DNA of 11,679 bases, from assembly GCA_913062745.1 (NCBI GenBank), contig CAJXXJ010000051.1, positions 1 to 11,679 on the forward strand, in the 5' to 3' direction. The DNA is from an uncultured Phaeodactylibacter sp. (lineage in GTDB: Bacteria > Bacteroidota > Bacteroidia > Chitinophagales > Saprospiraceae). A program made the position numbers and the translations under genes. This document shows positions 6,664 through 11,679 of the stretch, piece by piece (position 1 is the first letter of the stretch; each line of letters begins with the position of its first letter). The notes below the pieces were generated by a model. The model was not told where the DNA came from. It worked only from the letters and a program-made list of their open reading frames with translations, and made no database searches.

Positions 6664-7548
6664 ATGCAGGTAGTCATTTACAGTAAGGTCTTAAAAGACA
6701 AAGACATCCCCCACATACAACACCTCTTTGATGCCCTTCATCAGGAAGGAGTAGAAGTATTTGTCTATGCGCCTTATCTCGAACAGCTCAAAGGTGAGAT
6801 CCGCTTCCCCGGCGAGGTGGGTATTTTTGAGGGCTACCTCGACTTCAGCTTCCGCAAATTTGACTTCTTCATCACCCTGGGCGGAGACGGTACCATCCTT
6901 TCTGCTACTACCCATATCCGGGACAGCGGTGTGCCCATCGTAGGCATCAACCTCGGGCGGCTGGGCTTCCTGGCAAGCATTGAGAAAAAAAGGGTGGCTG
7001 AAGCCATTCAACTGCTCAAGCGGGGCATGTACCTGATCGAGGAGCGCACCATGATCTACCTGGAGTCCAATCTGCCCATTTTCGGAGACATCCGCTTCGG
7101 GCTGAATGACTGCACGCTGCTCAAGCGGGATACGTCCTCCATGATCACGATCCATACATTCATCAACGGCGGGTATCTCAATTCGTACTGGGCGGACGGC
7201 ATCATCGTGGCGACACCCACCGGTTCCACCGGCTACTCATTGAGCTGTGGCGGGCCCATTATTTTTCCCAATTCCGGCAACTTTGTCCTGACGCCCGTAG
7301 CGCCGCACAACCTGAACGTCCGGCCCATCGTCATTTCGGATGATGCAGTCATCTCCTTTGAGATCGAGGGCCGGGCAGAGAACTTCCTGTGCACGCTGGA
7401 CTCCCGCTTTGAGACCATCTCAGCGGCGCATCAGCTGGCGGTGCGTAAGAATGACTTCAGCATCCGCCTGGTACAGCTGCACGATGTATCTTTTATGGAT
7501 ACCATCCGCACCAAACTGGCGTGGGGCACCGATACCCGAAACTCCTAA
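6664..7548 (+). CDS. nadK: NAD kinase
   Basis: The enzyme phosphorylates NAD+ at the adenosine 2'-hydroxyl to make NADP+, in the cytoplasm. The 294-residue length is normal. The diagnostic motifs are present in order: the phosphate-binding GGDGT at 73-77, NLGRLGFL at 96-103, the substrate-binding N-D pair at 148-149 followed by KRDTSSMITIHTF, and the glycine-rich PTGSTGYSLSCGGP at 185-198. The KRDTSSMI and SYWADG blocks are typical of Bacteroidota NadK. One difference is that the usual Asn-Glu pair (ALNE in most homologs) reads Asn-Asp here. The ATG at 6664 is supported by the N-terminal strand QVVIYSK starting at once. It appears to lead an operon: the next start is 12 bases after its stop and the third gene a further 16 bases on. 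No Shine-Dalgarno sequence is present. Confidence 0.97.
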   Translation: MQVVIYSKVLKDKDIPHIQHLFDALHQEGVEVFVYAPYLEQLKGEIRFPGEVGIFEGYLDFSFRKFDFFITLGGDGTILSATTHIRDSGVPIVGINLGRLGFLASIEKKRVAEAIQLLKRGMYLIEERTMIYLESNLPIFGDIRFGLNDCTLLKRDTSSMITIHTFINGGYLNSYWADGIIVATPTGSTGYSLSCGGPIIFPNSGNFVLTPVAPHNLNVRPIVISDDAVISFEIEGRAENFLCTLDSRFETISAAHQLAVRKNDFSIRLVQLHDVSFMDTIRTKLAWGTDTRNS

Positions 7549-7560
7549 CCACATACAGAT

Positions 7561-8316
7561 ATGAAAACTCAGGTAATGTACAACGGAAAGGCATACCACG
7601 CAGACCTTTCCCTGCCCATTGATATCGGCATCCCGCTACGCGAAGGCCTGGATACCGTCAATTGCTTCTACGCGCCGCCCATGGAAACGAGCCCGGTGGT
7701 GGCCGGAGATTTTGTGGGCTCCACGGCGCAGGGCGGCCCGCTCAATTTCCTGAACGTCAAGCTCAATGTGCACGGCAATGGCACCCACACGGAATGCGTG
7801 GGGCATATTGCAAAAGAGCCCTACACCATCAATCAATGCCTGAAACGCTTCCACTTTATAGCCCGCCTGATCAGCGTATTTCCGCGTAAGCTGGACAACG
7901 GCGACCGGGTCATCCTCCGGGAACAGCTGGAAGGCCTTTTGGGCGAAAGCCCGCCCACCGAAGCGCTGGTACTGCGCACTCTGCCCAATGATGCGCTCAA
8001 ACTGCGCACCAACTATTCCGGCAGCAATCCGCCCTACCTGCATGCTGATGCTGTAGCCTATCTGGTGGAACGCGGCGTGGAGCACCTGCTGCTCGACCTG
8101 CCCTCCGTAGACCGGGAGGAAGACGGCGGCGCACTCGCGGCACACCGGGCATTCTGGAAGTATCCGGAAGCTCCGCGCGACCACTGCACGATTACCGAGC
8201 TGGTTTTTGTAAACAATTCTGCGCCAGATGGATTATATTTACTGAACGTGCAGATAGCCAGCTTTGAAATCGACGCAAGTCCGAGTAAACCGGTTCTCTA
8301 CGCATTAAAGCCCTGA
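7561..8316 (+). CDS. Cyclase family protein (arylformamidase/KynB-like metal hydrolase)
   Basis: The 251-residue protein belongs to the cyclase superfamily (PF04199), metal-dependent amidohydrolases or cyclases that include kynurenine formamidase KynB. The metal-site region reads HGNGTHTECVGH, with His71, His76, Glu78 and His82 available as ligands. Compared with the KynB pattern HxGTHxDxPxH, the first His is displaced by one residue, Asp is replaced by Glu and Pro by Gly, so the catalytic chemistry may differ. The late block LLLDLPSVDREEDGG (177-190) followed by H195 matches the second conserved family region. The length fits the family. It sits 12 bases after nadK and is probably cotranscribed with it. 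A role in de novo NAD synthesis through the kynurenine route is a tempting link, but no other kynurenine gene is in the window and the substrate is not established. Confidence 0.88.
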   Translation: MKTQVMYNGKAYHADLSLPIDIGIPLREGLDTVNCFYAPPMETSPVVAGDFVGSTAQGGPLNFLNVKLNVHGNGTHTECVGHIAKEPYTINQCLKRFHFIARLISVFPRKLDNGDRVILREQLEGLLGESPPTEALVLRTLPNDALKLRTNYSGSNPPYLHADAVAYLVERGVEHLLLDLPSVDREEDGGALAAHRAFWKYPEAPRDHCTITELVFVNNSAPDGLYLLNVQIASFEIDASPSKPVLYALKP

Positions 8317-8332
8317 TTTTCAAGTATTCCTT

Positions 8333-9007
8333 ATGCCGCTGTACAAGTCCACCTACCACTCCAAGACTTTCCGCGATTTCAAAGAGATCGAGTCGGACAA
8401 CTTCCGGCGTATCATCCACTTCTACGAGGAGCGGGAGGAAACCATCCGCGGGCTGGATTTTGAGGAATACTTCGAGCTGCTCATCGCTTACGTCAACGGG
8501 CTGTTTGAGGTAGGTTTCCACAAGAAGCACCTCCTCATGGTGGATGTGGCCATAGCGGAAGCCATCAACAACAACGTACAATACTTTGAGGGCGAGGACA
8601 TTTTTGAGAAACTGCTTTTCCGGAAGGCGGCTTCCCACTACCGCCGCCTGGAGCTGAAAGAATGCGATCATGTCCTGCGCGAGCTTATTCGCATCAACCC
8701 TTACCACGAGCACGGTATCCTCTTTCTGAAAAAGTGCCTGCGCCGCATGGAGCCCCTGTTTTTTAACCGCGCAAAAGCGGGCAGCGTATTTTTGTTTCTG
8801 CTCTCCGCCTTCATCATCAGCCTCGAAGTACTGTTTATCCGCCCTTTTTACAGCCTGTACACCGATCAGGTAGAGCTTACGCGAAATGGCATCTTTGCCC
8901 TGGGCCTGTTGCTGCTCATCGGCGGCTTTCTGCTGCACCGGCTGCGGGTGGAGCGCAAAGTAGAGCAATTCGTCCGGGAACAGCGTACGGCGAAAAGCTC
9001 CTGTTAA
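8333..9007 (+). CDS. Hypothetical protein with helical N-domain and two C-terminal membrane helices
   Basis: I do not recognise this 224-residue family. Residues 1-145 are soluble, charged and predicted largely helical, with alternating hydrophobic spacing that could be TPR-like (for example LLFRKAASHYRRLELKECD and VLRELIRINPYHEHGI). Residues about 150-169 (SVFLFLLSAFIISLEVLFI) and 186-203 (GIFALGLLLLIGGFLLHRL) are two transmembrane helices forming a hairpin with a short polar turn, followed by a basic C-terminal tail (RVERKVEQFVREQR). No signal peptide is present, so the large domain is probably cytoplasmic, anchored by its C-terminus. It starts 16 bases after the cyclase gene, on the same strand, so it likely belongs to the nadK operon. 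The ATG at 8333 is the only sensible start near the frame opening. A long open frame on the opposite strand (8192-9055) is judged a shadow. Confidence 0.8.
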   Translation: MPLYKSTYHSKTFRDFKEIESDNFRRIIHFYEEREETIRGLDFEEYFELLIAYVNGLFEVGFHKKHLLMVDVAIAEAINNNVQYFEGEDIFEKLLFRKAASHYRRLELKECDHVLRELIRINPYHEHGILFLKKCLRRMEPLFFNRAKAGSVFLFLLSAFIISLEVLFIRPFYSLYTDQVELTRNGIFALGLLLLIGGFLLHRLRVERKVEQFVREQRTAKSSC

Positions 9008-9056
9008 ACCCGTCACTTCTCCTGCCGACGGCTTCAGGCAAATAGTTATTTTCACT

Positions 9057-9064
9057 TACCTTAG
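9057..9064 (+). promoter_or_regulatory. -7-like box TACCTTAG before the nucleotidyltransferase gene
   Basis: TACCTTAG resembles TAnnTTTG with one mismatch and ends 12 bases before the ATG at 9077, in the 69-base gap after the nadK operon. No clear -33 TTG was found. It suggests that the nucleotidyltransferase has its own promoter. Confidence 0.25.
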
Positions 9065-9076
9065 CACCAAAACTTC

Positions 9077-9976
9077 ATGAAACCGACACTGCTGATTCTG
9101 GCTGCCGGCATGGGCAGCCGCTACGGCGGCCTCAAGCAATTAGACGGCCTGGGCCCCAACGAAGAAGTCATCATCGAGTACTCCATTTACGACGCCATCC
9201 GCGCTGGCTTTGGCAAAGTTGTATTTGTCATCCGGGAGGATATAGAGGACGCTTTCCGCGAAAAATTCGGAGGCAAGTTTGAGGATAAAATCGAGGTAGC
9301 TTACGCTTTTCAGGCTATCAATACGCCGGTGGAAGGCCTGGACGAACTGCCCGAGCGCGAAAAGCCCTGGGGGACTGCCCACGCTGTACTGGTGGCGCAC
9401 GATAAGATCAATGAGCCTTTTGCGGTGATCAATGCCGATGACTACTACGGCATTTCCAGCTTTGAGTCTATGGCCAAATTCCTGAAAGAAGACTGTACAG
9501 AAGACCACTACGCCATGGTCGGCTATCAGCTGGACAAAACCCTGTCGGACGCCGGGCACGTCAACCGTGGCGTATGCGATGTGAGCGCAGAAGGCCTGCT
9601 GACGGATGTGGTGGAGCGCCATAAGATACAGCGCACGCCCGATGGCATTGTATTCGACGATGAGGGAAAGCCAGGCAGCTTATCGCCGGATGCGCTGGTA
9701 TCAATGAATTTCTGGGGCTTTCATCCCAACATATTTGAGATCACCCGGCAGCACTTCTTGCAGTTCGTAGAAGAAAACAAGGACAATCCGCGGGCAGAGT
9801 TTTACATCCCGCTGGTGGTCAATGACCTGATCAAAAAAGGAGCGATCAAGCTGAGCGTACTGCCCAACGCTGAGCGCTGGTACGGCGTCACCTATCAGGA
9901 GGATAAGGAGATGGTGCAGAAAGCCTTTGCCCAGCTGGCAGCAGAGGGGCGGTACCCCTCCCTGCTCTGGGATTAA
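9077..9976 (+). CDS. Sugar-phosphate nucleotidyltransferase
   Basis: The 299-residue cytoplasmic enzyme belongs to the NTP_transferase / nucleoside-diphosphate-sugar pyrophosphorylase group (COG1208-like). It would couple an NTP and a sugar-1-phosphate to give an NDP-sugar and pyrophosphate. The nucleotide-binding signature is at the very N-terminus, LILAAGMGSRYGGLKQ (6-21). PWGTAHA at 97-103 matches the sugar/nucleotide loop, and NADDYYG at 119-125 holds the metal-binding aspartates. Later conserved-looking pieces are MNFWGFHPNIF (210-220) and the WYGVTY end block (268-273). There is no hexapeptide acyltransferase tail. The sugar specificity is not visible; MurU-type or GDP-mannose-type enzymes are both possible. 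In many genomes such genes sit beside a sugar kinase, which is absent on either side here. It follows the nadK operon by 69 bases and converges on the small barrel gene 21 bases away. Confidence 0.9.
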   Translation: MKPTLLILAAGMGSRYGGLKQLDGLGPNEEVIIEYSIYDAIRAGFGKVVFVIREDIEDAFREKFGGKFEDKIEVAYAFQAINTPVEGLDELPEREKPWGTAHAVLVAHDKINEPFAVINADDYYGISSFESMAKFLKEDCTEDHYAMVGYQLDKTLSDAGHVNRGVCDVSAEGLLTDVVERHKIQRTPDGIVFDDEGKPGSLSPDALVSMNFWGFHPNIFEITRQHFLQFVEENKDNPRAEFYIPLVVNDLIKKGAIKLSVLPNAERWYGVTYQEDKEMVQKAFAQLAAEGRYPSLLWD

Positions 9977-9997
9977 TGGGTATATTATTTCGGGGTA

Positions 9998-10459
9998 TCA
10001 CAGATAAAAGCGGATACCGATACCTCCGCCCAGCATGCCCTCGGTCTCGTCGATGAGTTCGAGGCGGGGGGTCAACTGGCCGTACAATTCCACTCTGCGG
10101 ATGATGAGATTGAGGCCGAAATTGCCGCTGATGCCGGCTGCAAATTCGGTCTCCCCCTCTGTTCCGCCATCGCGCAGGCCGGCAAAAACGCCGGGGCCTA
10201 CAAAGTAGTGAAAGCTTTCTGCACTGCCGATGTGGTTTTCAATCATGCCGTGTACATTCACAAAGTAGAAGTTGTCAAGGTCCCAGGCGGCCTGGATATC
10301 TGTGGAAATCCCGTCCGGTTGGTAAATTTTGAGGCTCAGTGCGCTGGGCTGGCCAAACTGTGCACCAATGCCAATATCGCCGGCATCTCGCTGTGCCTGT
10401 GCATTGAATTGAATGGCAAACAGGAAGGCCAGGGTAAGAAAAATGCTCGTATGTTTCAT
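9998..10459 (-). CDS. Small outer-membrane beta-barrel protein
   Basis: The 153-residue product starts with a clear signal peptide, MKHTSIFLTLAFLFAIQFNAQAQ, with cleavage expected after AQA. The mature part of about 130 residues alternates hydrophobic and polar residues in short Gly- and aromatic-rich strands, for example FHYFVGPGVFAGL, GISGNFGLNLIIRRVEL and MLGGGIGIRFYL at the end. The size and pattern fit an eight-stranded outer-membrane barrel of the porin-like/OmpW-like kind common in Bacteroidota. Function is not assignable from sequence; structural stability or small-molecule passage are possibilities. It is divergent from the OmpA-domain lipoprotein gene, sharing a 147-base promoter region with a perfect inverted repeat, so both envelope genes may be controlled together. 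It converges with the nucleotidyltransferase gene. Confidence 0.85.
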   Translation of the reverse strand: MKHTSIFLTLAFLFAIQFNAQAQRDAGDIGIGAQFGQPSALSLKIYQPDGISTDIQAAWDLDNFYFVNVHGMIENHIGSAESFHYFVGPGVFAGLRDGGTEGETEFAAGISGNFGLNLIIRRVELYGQLTPRLELIDETEGMLGGGIGIRFYL

Positions 10460-10530
10460 GGTTTCTTGGTTTTCATCGGGCGTACCAGATTTTGGCAGCC
10501 TGCTTTACGACTGAAACTGAAAAAGTTGCA

Positions 10531-10560
10531 CGGTGTTCGATACCGCCCACTCGAACACCG
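10531..10560. promoter_or_regulatory. Perfect 10-bp inverted repeat in a divergent promoter region
   Basis: CGGTGTTCGA (10531-10540) and TCGAACACCG (10551-10560) are exact reverse complements separated by 10 bases (TACCGCCCAC). The half-sites are centred 20 bp apart, about two helical turns, as expected for a dimeric regulator binding one face of DNA. It lies between the start of the leftward barrel gene (10459) and the rightward OmpA lipoprotein (10607). It is not followed directly by a T-run on either strand, which argues against an intrinsic terminator, but an RNA hairpin in a leader is possible. Confidence 0.5.
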
Positions 10561-10606
10561 GATGCCGGTTTTGCTTTAAAAAGGCGAATCAAACCCATAA
10601 AGACCT

Positions 10607-11284
10607 ATGAAACAGTACGTAAAGAATATTGGAATTTTTGCCGTAGTGGCTGCTATGCTCACCCTGGCAGCGTGTAAGTCTACCAGCCGGACCGCCGAAG
10701 GCGCCGTGATAGGCGGTACTGCCGGAGGAGTGCTCGGCGGCGTAATCGGCGGCGATGACAATACCGCGATGGGAGTGCTGATCGGCTCTGCCATCGGGGG
10801 CACTGCCGGTGCGCTAATCGGCAACTACATGGACAATCAGGCAGAGGAGATAGAGGAAGAGCTCGAAGAGGCCGAAGTAGAGCGCGTTGGCGAAGGCATA
10901 TTGATCACCTTTGATTCCGGCCTGATGTTCGACTTTGACTCTTACCGGCTGCGTAATGCTACGGAAGAAAACCTGGAAGAACTGTCAGACGTATTGGAAG
11001 AATACGAAGAAACTAATATCCTGGTCGAAGGCCATACCGACGACAAAGGGTCTGAGGAGTACAACCAACAACTCTCAGAGCGCCGGGCCAGCAATGTGGC
11101 CGATTTTTTGGTGCGGGCAGGTGTGGATGCCGACCGCCTCACGGTAATAGGGTACGGTGAAGAACAACCCACCGCAACCAATGCGACAGAAGCCGGGCGT
11201 CAGAAAAACCGCCGGGTCGAAGTAGCCATTTTTGCCAATGAAGAGCTTAAAGAAGCTGCACGGGAAGGCGAAATTGATGGATAA
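10607..11284 (+). CDS. OmpA-family lipoprotein with glycine-zipper segment
   Basis: The 225-residue protein is a likely outer-membrane lipoprotein that tethers the envelope to peptidoglycan. The signal peptide ends in a lipobox LAAC with Cys23. Residues about 33-73 form a glycine-zipper (GGTAGGVLGGVIGG, then GVLIGSAIGGTAGALIG), which may insert in or associate with membrane. An acidic linker, about 78-92, is predicted helical. The OmpA peptidoglycan-binding domain spans about 97-208. It contains FDFDSYRL (108-115), VEGHTDDKGSEEYN (140-153) with the peptidoglycan-binding Asp and Gly-Ser, LSERRASNV (156-164) with the partner Arg, GYGEEQP, and NRRVEV (201-206). A short charged tail follows. The domain order is the one seen in YiaD-like proteins. 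The ATG at 10607 gives the lipobox at the right distance. A strong terminator follows 18 bases after the stop, so it is probably transcribed alone. Confidence 0.95.
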   Translation: MKQYVKNIGIFAVVAAMLTLAACKSTSRTAEGAVIGGTAGGVLGGVIGGDDNTAMGVLIGSAIGGTAGALIGNYMDNQAEEIEEELEEAEVERVGEGILITFDSGLMFDFDSYRLRNATEENLEELSDVLEEYEETNILVEGHTDDKGSEEYNQQLSERRASNVADFLVRAGVDADRLTVIGYGEEQPTATNATEAGRQKNRRVEVAIFANEELKEAAREGEIDG

Positions 11285-11302
11285 ACCCACCCTTCCTGTT
11301 CC

Positions 11303-11340
11303 AAAAAGCCGGGCAATCACAGTTTTGCCGGGCTTTTTTT
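11303..11340 (+). terminator. Rho-independent terminator of the OmpA lipoprotein gene
   Basis: AAAAAGCC (11303-11310) pairs with GGCTTTTT (11331-11338). After a single G-G mismatch the stem continues with GGCAA (11312-11316) against TTGCC (11325-11329) around an eight-base loop, and a run of seven T ends the element. Because the upstream arm starts with five A, it could also work for leftward transcripts. Confidence 0.85.
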
Positions 11341-11376
11341 ACGTTCTTTCGGGAAGAATGACCAAAGCACATCCGT

Positions 11377-11679
11377 ATGACAGAGCAGGGCGGTACCCTC
11401 AGCTGGGAAGATTTTGCAAAAGTAGAAATGCGCGTGGGCACCGTCACGCAGGCTTACCCCAATGAAAAAGCCCGCAAGCCCGCTTATATCCTGCACATTG
11501 ACTTCGGGCCGCTGGGCGAGCGAAAGACTTCTGCTCAAATCACGGACCATTATCAGCCTGAGGAACTTTTGGATCGGCAGGTAATCGCGGTAGTCAACTT
11601 CCCGCCCAAGCAAATTGCCAATATGATCAGCGAGTGCCTGGTGCTGGGCGCGGTAGGCAAAGAGGGTGACGTGATTTTG
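11377..11679 (+). CDS. csaA: CsaA-type tRNA-binding domain protein, 3' end outside window
   Basis: The frame opens at ATG 11377 and runs 101 codons to the window edge without a stop. CsaA proteins are about 110 residues long, so only the last handful of residues should be missing. The sequence has the hallmark blocks of this small OB-fold family: WEDFAKVEMRVGTV (10-23), ARKPAYILHIDFG (32-44), TSAQITDHY (51-59), VVNFPPKQIANMISECLVLG (72-91) and a closing GDVIL. CsaA is a dimeric cytoplasmic tRNA-binding protein with reported chaperone or export-related activity in Bacillus; the role in Bacteroidota is not settled. It lies 36 bases after the OmpA gene's terminator, so it should have its own promoter, although no convincing -7 box was found (TACGTTCT at 11340-11347 is weak). 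No Shine-Dalgarno sequence is present. An upstream ATG at 11358 is in another frame. Confidence 0.92.
   Translation, partial: MTEQGGTLSWEDFAKVEMRVGTVTQAYPNEKARKPAYILHIDFGPLGERKTSAQITDHYQPEELLDRQVIAVVNFPPKQIANMISECLVLGAVGKEGDVIL

Noticed and set aside
7636..8184. 182-codon minus-strand open frame
   Set aside because: It is antisense to the cyclase-family gene, whose metal motif is clear.
9001..9045. Possible terminator after the nadK operon (GCCGACGGC core)
   Set aside because: The stem is short and bulged and is not followed by a T-run, so I did not call it.
8192..9055. Long 287-codon open frame on the minus strand
   Set aside because: It lies opposite the unknown membrane-protein gene and the end of the cyclase gene. 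It shows no recognisable motif, and the plus-strand genes have better operon spacing and clear domain features.

Overview
The window looks like an ordinary chromosomal stretch of a Bacteroidota bacterium, most plausibly a Saprospirales-type member (Lewinella or Phaeodactylibacter relatives). This is inferred from three things. There is a surface protein ending in a type IX secretion (CHU_C / gliding-motility type) sorting domain. No gene start has a Shine-Dalgarno sequence. Several starts are preceded by octamers resembling the Bacteroidota -7 promoter element TAnnTTTG. The G+C content is moderate to high, except for a clearly AT-richer block at about 4060-6660.

Layout. Positions 1-2405 hold three leftward genes. 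Two are neighbouring paralogous lipoproteins: one is cut by the window edge, and the other carries MORN-like repeats followed by a TonB C-terminal domain. Both lie downstream of a TauE/SafE-type membrane permease. Positions 2612-4027 encode a short Omp85/BamA-family outer-membrane protein with one POTRA domain. It runs head-on into a 698-residue T9SS-exported surface protein (4062-6158, leftward). An AT-rich gene-free stretch of about 500 bases follows (6159-6663). Positions 6664-9007 look like a rightward operon: NAD kinase, a cyclase/arylformamidase-family hydrolase, and an unknown two-helix membrane protein. After it come a sugar-phosphate nucleotidyltransferase (9077-9976), a convergent small outer-membrane beta-barrel (9998-10459) and, divergent from that, a glycine-zipper plus OmpA-domain lipoprotein (10607-11284) with a clear intrinsic terminator. 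The last gene, cut by the window end, is a CsaA-type tRNA-binding protein.

The common theme is the cell envelope: lipoproteins, an Omp85 protein, a small porin-like barrel, an OmpA lipoprotein and a T9SS cargo. A small NAD(P)-related operon is embedded among them. I see no CRISPR array, tRNA, rRNA, insertion sequence, phage gene or recognisable defence system. The items most worth a second look are the duplicated MORN/TonB-CTD lipoproteins, the minimal Omp85, the pairing of NAD kinase with a variant-motif cyclase, a perfect 10-10-10 inverted repeat in the divergent promoter region at 10531-10560, and several -7-like octamers placed so close to start codons that leaderless transcripts are likely.
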